64,000 nt of DNA, taken from positions 396,755 through 460,754 of the forward strand of contig NZ_JAODIW010000010.1 in the NCBI RefSeq assembly GCF_026586625.1. Direction: 5' to 3'. Of this stretch, positions 1 through 9,697 are shown piece after piece (positions within the stretch are counted from its first letter, which is position 1; every line of letters starts with the position of its first letter). The notes below the pieces were generated by a model. The model ran no database searches. It saw only the letters and a program-made list of their open reading frames with translations, and was not told where the DNA came from. Made by a program: the position numbers and the translations under genes. Origin of the DNA: Halobium salinum (GTDB lineage Archaea > Halobacteriota > Halobacteria > Halobacteriales > Haloferacaceae).

Positions 1-381
1 GTGACGATGCAGAGCGGGGTCGCGGTCGTCGCCGAGGGTGGCGACGGGCCGGGCGGGAGCAGGCGGAACGCGGCCCACGCCGACGGCGCGGCGGGCGACC
101 CGCACGAGGCGGACCCGCTCCTCGCCGTCGGCGGCGCCGGACTCGTCTCCGACGGCGGGTCGGCGACGGCGGTCGTCGCGACTGGCTCACCCGAAGCCGT
201 CGACGCCGCGGCCCTCGGAGCGGTGCTCTCGCGGCTCGAAACCGCGGGCGTCGGCGTCGACGCGGCGGCGGCGTGCGGCGGCACGCTCCTCGTCGTCGTC
301 GACCGCCGGGAGGGCGCCACGGCGCTTCGGACGGTAGAGGCGGCCCTCGACGCAGTGCCGGCGCCCGTCGCCGACGCGTAG
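1..381 (+). CDS. C-terminal part of a haloarchaeal ACT-like protein (5' truncated)
   Basis: The frame is open from base 1 to a TAG stop at 379-381, so only the last ~126 residues are visible and the true start lies upstream of the window. The visible part has a Gly/Ala/Asp-rich stretch followed by alternating small-hydrophobic strands and helices (ending around 'RTVEAALDAV') that look like an ACT-type regulatory fold. From memory it resembles a haloarchaeal family annotated as DUF7523; no function is known to me. Truncation and low-complexity composition limit confidence. Confidence 0.5.
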   Translation: MTMQSGVAVVAEGGDGPGGSRRNAAHADGAAGDPHEADPLLAVGGAGLVSDGGSATAVVATGSPEAVDAAALGAVLSRLETAGVGVDAAAACGGTLLVVVDRREGATALRTVEAALDAVPAPVADA

Positions 382-432
382 CCCGGCCTCGCCAGCGCCA
401 ACCAATAAGCCGCTCCGCGGCGAAGGACGGGT

Positions 433-984
433 ATGTCCGGTTCGACGGAGACGACCGCACGGGAGGCTGGAACCCGCCACTCGTCGGTCCCCGACTGGGT
501 TCACCTCGGTGAGGGCGAGCGGGTGGTCTGGCACGGCCGACCGAGCATCCGGGCGGTGTTCCCGGCGTTTCTCCCCGGTACCGCCGTGTTTCTCGCCGGC
601 ATCGCGCTCATCCTCGTCCCGGATTTCGCGGCCGCCGCGCCGCCGTGGCTGGTCCCGCTCGGCGCGGTCGTCGTGCTCGCCGGCCTCGGCCTCGCGCTGC
701 TCAGATACGTCCGCTGGCAGTACGTCCACTACGTCGTCACGACCAACGAGGTGTACAAGAAGCGCGGGCTGGTGAGCCGAGAGGTCGAGCAGCTCCGGCT
801 CGTCCGCGTCGAGAACGTCTCCCACTCGCAGTCGGGCCTCCAGCGCGTGCTGGGGTACGGCGACGTGGTGATATCCACGGAGGGGAGTTCGAGCGAGTTC
901 GTCCTCGACGACGTGCCGAACCCGACGGAGGTCCACAAGCGGCTGAGCGCCCAGTTCGACGGGATGAACCGAGGGTCGACGTAG
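433..984 (+). CDS. PH-domain membrane protein (bacterial PH_2/DUF304-type)
   Basis: 183 residues. A short polar N-terminus is followed by 'GEGERVVWHGRPS', two transmembrane segments (about residues 37-58 and 64-90), then a bacterial PH domain beginning at 'RWQYVHYVVTTNEVYKKRGLVSREVEQLRL'. This order (double TM hairpin, then 'YxxTxxRVxxRxGL...' PH core) is diagnostic of the bPH2 family. The PH part should face the cytoplasm. Members are often linked to membrane stress or envelope functions, but the role of this one is unknown. ATG start chosen because the conserved 'W.G RPS' block follows at a normal distance. Confidence 0.8.
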   Translation: MSGSTETTAREAGTRHSSVPDWVHLGEGERVVWHGRPSIRAVFPAFLPGTAVFLAGIALILVPDFAAAAPPWLVPLGAVVVLAGLGLALLRYVRWQYVHYVVTTNEVYKKRGLVSREVEQLRLVRVENVSHSQSGLQRVLGYGDVVISTEGSSSEFVLDDVPNPTEVHKRLSAQFDGMNRGST

Positions 985-997
985 CGAGGCGGCCCCC

Positions 998-1192
998 TCA
1001 CTCCGCCCGCGTCCGCTGGTAGAGTGTCCATCCGACGGCGAGGGCGGCACAGCCGACGCCGATGGCGATTGGAATGGGGTCGTCGGTCGCGCCGAACTCC
1101 CAGCCGAGGACCGTCGTTCCGACGAGGGCGACGAGCGCGACCGCCGCCGCGAGGTACCGGAGGGACCGGGGAGACGAGGAGCGTCCGGGCAC
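998..1192 (-). CDS. small two-TM membrane protein
   Basis: About 64 residues with two hydrophobic helices, a GATDDP turn between them and a basic/acidic tail ending 'YQRTRAE'. The frame extends up to 1291, but the extra N-terminus is Arg/Pro/Ser-rich and lacks the acidic character of haloarchaeal proteins. I chose the GTG at 1192 because an AT-rich TATA-like stretch (AATCTTTTTG on the minus strand) lies about 27 nt upstream, as expected for a leaderless transcript. Unknown function; convergent with the PH-domain gene. Confidence 0.5.
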   Translation of the reverse strand: MPGRSSSPRSLRYLAAAVALVALVGTTVLGWEFGATDDPIPIAIGVGCAALAVGWTLYQRTRAE

Positions 1193-1334
1193 GGACAGCG
1201 GGACGGGGGCCGGGAGCAAAAAGATTCGTCCGGTCCGACCGTCCACGGGGCGTCGGTTTCGACTCGGCACGGACGACTCGTGTGCTAGCACGATTCTGTA
1301 AGGCCTTTAGGCGCCGGCCGTGAACCGGCGGTCG

Positions 1335-2816
<1,482 letters not shown>

Positions 2817-2921
2817 GTCGGAGGCTGACGCTGCCGGGGGTTGATTGGACGCAGCGGAAAAATCGTGGCCGAGTCGGGAGCCGAATCGCCGCGGGGGGTT
2901 ACCGGGGTGCGGTGGAACCGA

Positions 2922-3710
2922 CTACGACGATTCTTCGGACGACCCGTCTTTGGACTTCATCTCCGGCACGTAGTCGACGGCCGGGATGACCTGGAACGCC
3001 GGCGGGTCCTCGCCGTCCGATTCGTCCTCGTTGCCGGGCGTGAAGAAGCCGGCCGCGAAGGCAGAGTAGGCCTTCCCGCCCTCGACGGAGAGTTCGACGG
3101 TCGCGTAGTCGTACATGTCCTCGTCGTCGGCGGTCTGCACCTCGACGGTGTAGTCGCCGGCGGGTACGTCGACGTACTCGCTGGCAGTGCCGTACTCGAG
3201 GTCGTCCGCGAGCTTCACGCCCGCGGAGGGGACGGTCACGTCGACGTCCGGGGCGTCCGGCGAGGCGTGGACGATGCGGACCCGAGCCATGTCCTCCGGT
3301 ACGGGTTCCATGTTGTCCGTGAGGACGAGCGGCTCGAACGCCTTGGCCTCCTCGGCGGCGCAGTCGGGTGTGAGCTCGCCGATGGCGGCGACGGTGTAGG
3401 GCTTCGCCTCCAGCGTGAGGTCGCCCTCGAAGGCGACCACGTCGGGCTGGCCCGCGGCCGTGACCTTCACGGTGTAGGTGTCGGGCGCCAGACCGGTGAG
3501 GTAGTCGCTGACGGCGCCGAAGGGCACGTCGGAGAGTACTTTCTCTCCGTTCACGTACACGTCGACGTTCGGGGCGTCCGGCGAGAGGTGTGCGACGCGG
3601 AGCGCCGCGTCGCCCGTGTGGTCGTCCGCGGCGGCGGCGCCGACACCGACGGTGAGGGCGGCTCCGGTCGCGGCTACTGTACCGAGGAACTGTCTCCGGC
3701 TGGGGTTCAT
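2922..3710 (-). CDS. Tat-exported protein with two DUF4397 domains
   Basis: 262 residues. N-terminus 'MNPSRRQFLGTVAATGAALTVG' is a twin-arginine signal with an AxA-type end, so the protein is exported folded. The mature part holds two tandem DUF4397 beta domains, each with the hallmark 'VRxxHxSPDAPxVDVxV' (at about 38-55 and 141-158) and a 'YxVxV' strand later. The C-terminus is Asp/Glu/Ser-rich. DUF4397 proteins are extracellular or cell-surface beta-sandwich proteins of unknown biochemical role. Confidence 0.88.
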   Translation of the reverse strand: MNPSRRQFLGTVAATGAALTVGVGAAAADDHTGDAALRVAHLSPDAPNVDVYVNGEKVLSDVPFGAVSDYLTGLAPDTYTVKVTAAGQPDVVAFEGDLTLEAKPYTVAAIGELTPDCAAEEAKAFEPLVLTDNMEPVPEDMARVRIVHASPDAPDVDVTVPSAGVKLADDLEYGTASEYVDVPAGDYTVEVQTADDEDMYDYATVELSVEGGKAYSAFAAGFFTPGNEDESDGEDPPAFQVIPAVDYVPEMKSKDGSSEESS

Positions 3711-3874
3711 GGGGTGGGTGCCTCCGACAGAGAGGGAGGTCGCAGATATATTAGAGGTGTTGGCCTACAGGTAGGGTATCGCTCGATTTCGTCGAGTAAA
3801 GGCGCTGTTGAGCCGCCACAAAGACACCGGACCGGCCGGGACGACCGGGGTTCGGCCGGTCGGGGCGGGCTCGC

Positions 3875-4159
3875 TCAGCGTACCCCCATCTCCTCGAAGA
3901 CCTCTTCGACGGTGTCCCAGTGTCGGCGCACGCGACCGGTCGGGAGATAGACGGCGCCGTATTCGCCGCCGCTGGTCTCGACGATGTCGTGTTCGACGAG
4001 TACGTCGAGGTGGTGACGGACCGTCTTGTAGTCGAGCTCCAGGTCCTCGGCGAGCTGGTTCGCGTTTCGGGGACGCTCGTCGACGGCGTGGAGTAGCCGC
4101 GTCCGGTTCTCCCCGCCGCGAGCGCCGGTGAGGACGTACCAGAGGACCCCTTCCATCAC
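3875..4159 (-). CDS. ArsR-like winged-helix regulator
   Basis: 94 residues forming a single winged HTH: 'NRTRLLHAVDERPRNANQLAEDLELDYKTVRHHLDVLVEHDIVE' carries the typical recognition helix and wing of the ArsR/MarR-type superfamily used in archaea. No metal-binding Cys cluster is present, so metal sensing is not indicated. It is divergent from the peptide-binding lipoprotein gene starting at 4321, with about 160 bp of AT-rich DNA between them, making local regulation of that gene (or autoregulation) a reasonable inference. Confidence 0.85.
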   Translation of the reverse strand: MMEGVLWYVLTGARGGENRTRLLHAVDERPRNANQLAEDLELDYKTVRHHLDVLVEHDIVETSGGEYGAVYLPTGRVRRHWDTVEEVFEEMGVR

Positions 4160-4320
4160 TCACATCCAAGCGTCCGACCTCCGTAAGCCCGTCGCCGGCA
4201 GACAGCGACCTCCGGCGTATCTTCCAAAAAATTACCAGATTCTTTTGCCGGAAATTATCGGAACCTTTCGCCGAGTGCGTCAGATACACACCTCCCAGTT
4301 ACATGCGGTACTGTACACCG
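4160..4320. promoter_or_regulatory. divergent promoter region between regulator and binding-protein gene
   Basis: 161 bp between the ArsR-like gene (minus) and the lipoprotein gene (plus). It is clearly AT-richer than its surroundings at 4216-4265 (A6 and TTTT runs, 'GAAATTATCGG'), as expected for back-to-back archaeal promoters and an operator. I cannot assign exact boxes for either gene. Confidence 0.5.
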
Positions 4321-6171
4321 ATGGATGACAACGGGCAACACAGTACGAGGCGGCAGTTTCTGAAGACGGCCGCCGGCGCCGGCTCCGCGATGGCGATCGC
4401 GGGGTGTGCAGGCTCGAACGAGGGTGGCGGTTCGGGCAACGGGTCGACGAACGCGACGGGCGGGGAGACGACCGGGACGGACGCCGGAACCACCGAACAG
4501 GGGGACGGCGGCGGTGGAGGCGGGTCGGCGACGCTCGACCTCATCAACTCGACGATGAGCTCGCTCGACCCGGTCGGCGCGAGCGACACTGCTTCCGGTT
4601 GGGTGACGTCACAGGTGTTCGACGGGCTGATGACGTACCCCGACGGCGCGATTCCGGTCGAGCCGGTCATCGCGGAGGGGTACGAGACCTCCGACGACTA
4701 CCGGACGTACACGTTCACGCTGAAGGAGGGCGTGACGTTCCACGACGGCTCCGAGGTGACGGCGCAGGACTTCGTCTACTCCTACGAGCGCCTCGCGGGC
4801 TCGGACAACTCACAGCAGAAGGCGGACATCCTCTCGGCCATCAACGTCGTCCACGAGACGACGGGGGAGGGGGCGTACGAGCCCGGGTCGCTGGCCGTCG
4901 AGGCCGTTGACGACTACACCTTCCAGATGGAGATTTCGGAGCCGTTCGCGCCGACCCTGCAGGTGCTGTCGAACAACCAGTTCGCCGCGGTGCCCGAGGG
5001 CATCGTCGGCGACATCGAGGGGTACGACGGGGAGATGTCCTACGAGGAGTTCGCGACGTCGAACCCCATCGGGGCCGGTCCCTTCCAGTTCGAGGTGTGG
5101 GAACAGGGGACCCAGGCGTCCGTGACCGCGTACGACGACTACCACGGCTCGGCGCCGGATATCGACGGGGTTCACTGGCAGATAATCGAGGACTCCAACG
5201 CGATGTACAACTACGCGATGAACGAGAACGCCGACGCCTTCGAGATTCCCACCTCGAAGTTCGACCCGTCGAAGCTCTCCGTCGAAGGGACCGACGACAA
5301 GGGTCGCAAGCGCGGGACGTACGGTCCGCTCCGGAACGGGAAGCAGGCCGACTACATCGGCGTGCCGACGCTGTCGGTGTACTACATGGGGTTCAACATG
5401 GAGGCCGTCGAGAAGCCCGTCCGGCAGGCGGTCGCCTACGCGCTGAACCAGCAGACGGTCGTCGAACAGGTGTTCAAGGACCGCGGCGTGCCGGCGTACC
5501 ACTACACGACGCCGAGTATCTACCCCGGCGGCGCGGAGGCGTACACCCAGCACGCGGAGGAAAACTACCCGTACGGCTACAACGAGACCCAACTCGACGA
5601 GGCGCGCCGGGTGATGGAGGAGGCGGGGTACAGCCAGAGCGACCCGTACGAGCTCGAGTTCCTCATCTACGACTCGAAGACGTGGATGCAGACCGCCCAG
5701 CTCCTTCGCGACCAGCTTCAGAGCGCACACGTCGAGCTGAGCATCACGAGGTCGCCGTTCTCGGCGATGCTCTCGCGGGTCGAGAACATGGACATGGAGA
5801 TGTACTCGCTCGCGTGGATCGTCCCGTGGGCCGCCCCGGACGCGTTCGTCAAGCATCTCAACCCGGCGAAGTCCGGTCCCGAGGCCGACACGTTCGAGGC
5901 GTACAACAACTGGCCGACCGACACCGAGACCGCCCAGCGAGCCATCGACGCGTGGAACCGCATTACGGAGAACCGCGACCCCTCCGACGAGTCCGAGAAC
6001 GTCCGCGCCGAGGCGGCCGTGACGATGGAGGAGGCGAACTGGGAGGCCGTCGCGAACCTGCCGGTGTACCACGAAATCGAGGAGCGGTTCTCGTACCAGA
6101 ACGTGGAGATTCCGCCGTACGGCAGCGGCGGCGCCTACAAACAGAAGCTGAACGACGCGACGATGAACTGA
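4321..6171 (+). CDS. dipeptide/oligopeptide ABC transporter substrate-binding lipoprotein (SBP family 5)
   Basis: 616 residues from ATG 4321. An ATG at 4303 adds six residues; I prefer 4321 because it puts the Tat motif 'TRRQFLK' at normal depth. The signal ends in a lipobox 'IAGC', followed by a Gly/Ser/Thr-rich linker (~50 residues) that tethers the protein outside the cell. The remainder is a full SBP_bac_5 domain ('YTFTLKEGVTFHDGSEVTAQDFVYSYERL' and 'PVRQAVAYALNQQ'). No permease or ATPase gene is adjacent; an OppD/OppF-like pair lies 44 kb away. Ligand unknown. Confidence 0.92.
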   Translation: MDDNGQHSTRRQFLKTAAGAGSAMAIAGCAGSNEGGGSGNGSTNATGGETTGTDAGTTEQGDGGGGGGSATLDLINSTMSSLDPVGASDTASGWVTSQVFDGLMTYPDGAIPVEPVIAEGYETSDDYRTYTFTLKEGVTFHDGSEVTAQDFVYSYERLAGSDNSQQKADILSAINVVHETTGEGAYEPGSLAVEAVDDYTFQMEISEPFAPTLQVLSNNQFAAVPEGIVGDIEGYDGEMSYEEFATSNPIGAGPFQFEVWEQGTQASVTAYDDYHGSAPDIDGVHWQIIEDSNAMYNYAMNENADAFEIPTSKFDPSKLSVEGTDDKGRKRGTYGPLRNGKQADYIGVPTLSVYYMGFNMEAVEKPVRQAVAYALNQQTVVEQVFKDRGVPAYHYTTPSIYPGGAEAYTQHAEENYPYGYNETQLDEARRVMEEAGYSQSDPYELEFLIYDSKTWMQTAQLLRDQLQSAHVELSITRSPFSAMLSRVENMDMEMYSLAWIVPWAAPDAFVKHLNPAKSGPEADTFEAYNNWPTDTETAQRAIDAWNRITENRDPSDESENVRAEAAVTMEEANWEAVANLPVYHEIEERFSYQNVEIPPYGSGGAYKQKLNDATMN

Positions 6172-6276
6172 GCCGGACGACGCAACAACGAGCAGGGCCG
6201 TCGACGTGACGACAACCCGAGCAGGAGCGGCCCGGCGTCGGACGGCCGGCCGCTCGTCTGTTCGCCCCTCGACCGC

Positions 6277-6567
6277 TCACGTCGTGAACAGCTTTCCCTC
6301 CTCCCCGTCCGGAACCGCGAACAGCCCGAGGCGAACGCCCGCGTCCAGCCAGCCGTACCCGTACGAGAAGGAAGCGAGCGCGTTCACCGGGTCGCCGGCT
6401 TCGCGGAAGTGCCGACCGTCGGCGAGGTAGGAGTCGGCCATTTCGTAACACTCCGCGGCGGCCTCGCCCAGGGGCGTCCCCGGCGGGGCGGTCGGCTCGG
6501 CGGCCGCGAGGGCGTCTGCGAGCATCTCCCCGTAGCGGTCGGTCTTCTCCTCTAAGTCGGCGGCCAT
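6277..6567 (-). CDS. DUF357 family protein
   Basis: 96 residues from the ATG at 6567 ('MAADLEEKTDRYGEML'); the open frame continues upstream but becomes Arg-rich and non-acidic there. All-helical archaeal protein with the DUF357 pattern 'M A x x Y ... D ... H F ... G D ... N A L A S F S Y G Y G W L D A G' near the C-terminus. Function is unknown in the literature I know. Confidence 0.85.
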   Translation of the reverse strand: MAADLEEKTDRYGEMLADALAAAEPTAPPGTPLGEAAAECYEMADSYLADGRHFREAGDPVNALASFSYGYGWLDAGVRLGLFAVPDGEEGKLFTT

Positions 6568-6730
6568 CCCTGTCGACGCGGACGCGCTGTCGGTCGGTAA
6601 GGGCTTCGTTCCGGCCTCGAACTCGCGTCCGGCCGGGCCGCGGTAGCGCTCTGCAGACGCCGGGAGAGAGACGTTGCGGACGCCGCGACGAGGCCGCCGA
6701 GATGGTGGCAAGCGCGAGGAACAGCGCAAC

Positions 6731-6740
6731 CTACATACAA
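6731..6740 (+). promoter_or_regulatory. TATA-like box of trxB
   Basis: CTACATACAA lies 23-32 nt upstream of the trxB ATG at 6763, the spacing expected for a leaderless haloarchaeal transcript. Confidence 0.6.
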
Positions 6741-6762
6741 GCTCATCGCAAAGAGTCCGCCA

Positions 6763-7839
6763 ATGAGTTCGGAGCCTACACAGGAGGGGGAGGTCGTCGA
6801 ACATCGCACGCTCATCGTCGCCGGAACGGGCATTTCAGGCCTCACAGCGGCCATCTACGCCGCCCGGTCGAACAACGACCCGCTGGTGTTCGAGGGGGAC
6901 GAACCCGGTGGCCAACTCACGCTCACCACCGAGGTCGACAACTACCCCGGGTTCCCCGAGGGCATCAGTGGGCCCGAACTGGTGAACAACATGAAGGAGC
7001 AGGCGAAGCGCTTCGGCGCCGAGGTGGACCACGGCATCGTCGTCGACGTGGACGACTCGGAGCGTCCGTTCCGCGTGACGATGAAGAACGGCGACGTGTA
7101 CACCGCCGACGCCGTCATCGCCGCCTCGGGTGCCAGCGCCCGCACGCTCGGCGTCCCCGGCGAGGACGAACTGATGGGGTACGGACTGTCGACGTGTGCG
7201 ACCTGTGACGGCGCGTTCTTCCGCGACGAGAAGATCGTCGTGGTCGGCGGCGGCGACGCCGCCTGCGAGGAGGCCGTCTTCCTCACGAAGTTCGCCTCGA
7301 CGGTGTACATGGTCCACCGTCGCGACGAGTTCCGCGCCGAGGACTACTGGATCGAACGGGTGATGGAGAAGGTCGACGCGGGAGACATCGAAGTGAAGTG
7401 GAACACGGAGCTCACCGAAATCCACGGCTCGCCCGAGGCGGGCGTCGACCACGTCACCCTCGTGGAGAACGACGCGGGGTATCCGACGGACAAACTGGAC
7501 GACCCCGACACCCGCGAGTACGACTTCGACGCCGGCGCCGTCTTCTACGCCATCGGCCACACGCCGAACACGAGCTACCTCGAAGACACCGGCGTCCGGA
7601 TGGACCCCGAGGGGTATCTCAAGACCAAGGGCGGCGACGGCGGCGGCCAGACCGAGACGGACGTCCCGGGCATCTTCGGCGCCGGCGACGTGGTGGACTT
7701 CCACTACCAACAGGCCATCACCGCGGGCGGCATGGGCTGCAAGGCCGCCATCGACGCCGACGACTACCTCGAGAACCTGGAACGCGAGGAGTCCCACTCC
7801 GAGGCCGGCGAGCCGATGGCGCCGGAGTCGGACGACTGA
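6763..7839 (+). CDS. trxB: thioredoxin-disulfide reductase (TrxB-type flavoprotein)
   Basis: 358 residues. FAD-dependent reductase of the low-Mr type: first dinucleotide motif 'GTGISG' at 21-26, 'GGQL' at 49-52, redox-active CATC at 145-148, second nucleotide motif 'GGGDAA' at 162-167, the 'HRRDEFRA' block that favours NADPH, and the C-terminal FAD motif 'GIFGAGDV'. The first motif has Ile-Ser where bacteria usually have Pro-Ala. Transfers electrons from NAD(P)H to thioredoxin or glutaredoxin-like partners. The acidic C-terminal tail is typical of halophiles. Confidence 0.95.
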   Translation: MSSEPTQEGEVVEHRTLIVAGTGISGLTAAIYAARSNNDPLVFEGDEPGGQLTLTTEVDNYPGFPEGISGPELVNNMKEQAKRFGAEVDHGIVVDVDDSERPFRVTMKNGDVYTADAVIAASGASARTLGVPGEDELMGYGLSTCATCDGAFFRDEKIVVVGGGDAACEEAVFLTKFASTVYMVHRRDEFRAEDYWIERVMEKVDAGDIEVKWNTELTEIHGSPEAGVDHVTLVENDAGYPTDKLDDPDTREYDFDAGAVFYAIGHTPNTSYLEDTGVRMDPEGYLKTKGGDGGGQTETDVPGIFGAGDVVDFHYQQAITAGGMGCKAAIDADDYLENLEREESHSEAGEPMAPESDD

Positions 7840-7988
7840 TCGGCGCACTGGACGTTCGACCTCCCTTCTTCACCCAACCGGTCGGTTCCGTAGTCGCCGC
7901 CGGTTACCGGAGTATATTGCCGGATAATGGGACTATCTGATGGCTGTAGAATATGTTATTATTATGTCTCAGCGCGTTATGTGTTGTC
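7840..7988. promoter_or_regulatory. AT-rich island with promoter-like sequence
   Basis: In a GC-rich genome this interval contains a strikingly AT-rich patch at 7911-7975, including GTATATTGCCGG and a TTATTATTATG run at about 7956-7967. The latter is placed correctly (about 25-30 nt) to drive a transcript starting near 7989. Confidence 0.45.
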
Positions 7989-8150
7989 GTGAAGCAAACC
8001 TACGCCGAGAAGCGACTGCACCTGCGCGTTCCCGTTGGCGCGACCCCCGTTCCCCGGTACGCCACCTGGGACGAACACCGAGCGGCCATCAGCCGTGACG
8101 CCGCCGAGTCGAGGGCTCGTCACGGCGTCGGCCCGCGTCAGGCGTCGTAG
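7989..8150 (+). CDS. possible small protein upstream of aspS
   Basis: A 53-codon frame starting with GTG at 7989, preceded by the AT-rich TTATTATTATG stretch at leaderless spacing. The peptide is basic (several Arg/Lys/His), contains no recognisable domain and overlaps a 9-bp perfect inverted repeat (8092-8100 with 8118-8126). An equally good reading is a non-coding RNA or 5' regulatory leader. Protein-coding status is not established. Confidence 0.25.
   Translation: MKQTYAEKRLHLRVPVGATPVPRYATWDEHRAAISRDAAESRARHGVGPRQAS
8092..8126. repeat. hairpin-forming inverted repeat upstream of aspS
   Basis: GCCGTGACG (8092-8100) and CGTCACGGC (8118-8126) are perfect complements with a 17-nt loop, inside the 390-nt interval between trxB and aspS. 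Confidence 0.7.
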
Positions 8151-8194
8151 GGGTCGCCGTCGCACGGAGGGCTCCCGTCGCGCCGAAACGACCG

Positions 8195-8202
8195 TTTTTA
8201 AG
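8195..8202 (+). promoter_or_regulatory. TATA-like box of aspS
   Basis: TTTTTAAG lies 25-32 nt before the aspS ATG at 8227. This supports both the start choice and a leaderless mRNA. Confidence 0.65.
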
Positions 8203-8226
8203 ACCGCCGAGCAGGAACGACCGACC

Positions 8227-9531
8227 ATGCTGGACCGAACCTACACGGCAGACGCCGAACCCGGCGACCACGTGACCGTCGCCGGCTGGGTCCACGAGAT
8301 TCGTGACCTCGGCGGCATCGCCTTCGTCATCCTGCGGGACAAGACCGGCCAGATTCAGGTCAAGTTCGAGAAAGACGAGATGGACGAGGAACTCGTCGAG
8401 ACCGGGCTGGGCGTCCACCGTGAGAGCGTCGTCGCCGTCACCGGCGAAGTGGAGGAGGAGCCCCGCGCGCCGACCGGCGTCGAAGTGACGCCCGAGTCGG
8501 TCGACGTGCTCGCCGAGGCCGACCCCGAACTCCCGCTCGACCCCTCCGGGAAGGTCGATGCCGAACTCCCGACCCGTCTGAACAACCGTACCCTCGACCT
8601 CCGAAAGCCCGAGGTGAAGGCCGTCTTCGAGATTCGCGCGGAGATTCTGCGCTCGGCCCGCGAGGCGTTCCGCGACCTCGGCTGCACCGAGATCAACACG
8701 CCGAAGATCGTCGCCACCGGGACGGAGGGCGGCACGGAGCTGTTCCCCATCACGTACTTCGGCGAGGAGGCGTTCATGAACCAGTCGCCCCAGCTGTTCA
8801 AGCAGCTGATGGTCGGCTCCGGCCTCGAACGGGTGTTCGAAATCGGCCCCATCTTCCGCGCCGAGGAGCACAACACGCCGCGACACCTGAACGAGGCGAC
8901 CTCCATCGACTTCGAGAGCGCGTTCTTCGACCACACCGACGCGATGGACGCCTGCGAGCACGTCGTGAAGGCCGCCTACGAGGGTGTCGCCGAGAACTGC
9001 CAGCAGCAACTCGAAGCGCTCGACCTCGCCGACGAGTTCGAAGTCCCGGAGGGCGAGTTCCCCCGACTCTCCTACGAGGAGGCCATCGAGCGAATCAACG
9101 CGACGGGCGAACTCGACACCCAGCTGGTGTGGGGCGACGACCTGCCGACCGAGGGCGAGAAGGCCCTCGGCGACGACGTGGGCGGGCACTACTTCGTCAC
9201 CGACTGGCCCAGCGAGATCAAGCCGTTCTACATCAAGGACCACGACGACGACGAGCAGCTGTCGACCGGCTTCGACCTGATGCACCCGCGCATGGAACTC
9301 GTCTCCGGCGGCCAGCGTGAACATCGCTTCGACCGGCTCGTCGAAGGGTTCGAGCAGCAGGGCCTCGACCCGGACTCCTTCGACTACTACACGAAGATGT
9401 TCCGCTACGGGATGCCCCCGCACGCAGGCTGGGGGCTCGGCGGCGAGCGCCTCGTCATGACGATGCTCGGCCTCCAGAACATTCGGGAGGCGGTGCTGTT
9501 CCCACGCGACAGGCAGCGTCTGTCGCCGTAG
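8227..9531 (+). CDS. aspS: aspartate--tRNA ligase, archaeal type
   Basis: 434 residues from ATG 8227; the frame is open 64 codons further upstream but that part is Arg/Pro-rich and crosses the promoter. N-terminal OB-fold anticodon domain ('[23 protein letters not shown]'), hinge, then a class II catalytic core with motif 2 '[14 protein letters not shown]' from about 210 and motif 3 '[13 protein letters not shown]'. Haloarchaea make Asn-tRNA by amidation, so it may also charge tRNA-Asn (family knowledge, not visible here). The last ten codons carry synonymous differences from a second copy of the same coding end about 85 bp downstream, and the stop codon sits in a long palindrome. Confidence 0.97.
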   Translation: MLDRTYTADAEPGDHVTVAGWVHEIRDLGGIAFVILRDKTGQIQVKFEKDEMDEELVETGLGVHRESVVAVTGEVEEEPRAPTGVEVTPESVDVLAEADPELPLDPSGKVDAELPTRLNNRTLDLRKPEVKAVFEIRAEILRSAREAFRDLGCTEINTPKIVATGTEGGTELFPITYFGEEAFMNQSPQLFKQLMVGSGLERVFEIGPIFRAEEHNTPRHLNEATSIDFESAFFDHTDAMDACEHVVKAAYEGVAENCQQQLEALDLADEFEVPEGEFPRLSYEEAIERINATGELDTQLVWGDDLPTEGEKALGDDVGGHYFVTDWPSEIKPFYIKDHDDDEQLSTGFDLMHPRMELVSGGQREHRFDRLVEGFEQQGLDPDSFDYYTKMFRYGMPPHAGWGLGGERLVMTMLGLQNIREAVLFPRDRQRLSP

Positions 9532-9555
9532 GCGACGACGCAACAGTCGCGTGGG
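9501..9555. repeat. nested palindrome spanning the aspS stop codon
   Basis: CCCACGCGAC (9501-9510) pairs perfectly with GTCGCGTGGG (9546-9555). Inside it, GCGTC (9516-9520) pairs with GACGC (9537-9541), and GTCGCC (9522-9527) with GGCGAC (9531-9536) around a GTA loop. The stop codon of aspS (9529-9531) lies at the tip. It could act as a terminator or be the core of a small inserted palindromic element. Confidence 0.8.
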
Positions 9556-9583
9556 TGCAGGGAGCAGCTTCGCCGCGACCGTG

Positions 9584-9616
9584 TTCCCGCGGGACCGCCA
9601 GCGCCTGAGCCCGTAA
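9584..9616 (+). pseudogene. displaced second copy of the aspS 3' end
   Basis: This segment translates as [10 protein letters not shown] plus a TAA stop, exactly the last ten residues of AspS encoded at 9499-9531, but five sense codons and the stop codon differ (for example CCG/CCA, CGC/AGG, AGC/TCG). It has no upstream coding context of its own. It looks like the original gene end left behind when another 3' end was placed in front of it. A small GCCC-GTAA-GGGC hairpin also surrounds its stop. Confidence 0.7.
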
Positions 9617-9697
9617 GGGCGAAGACCTGGGAGCCAGCGAGGCTCGCAGGACCGTCCCACCTTCGGGGTTCATTATCTCGGCCGACGTATCGGTTCC

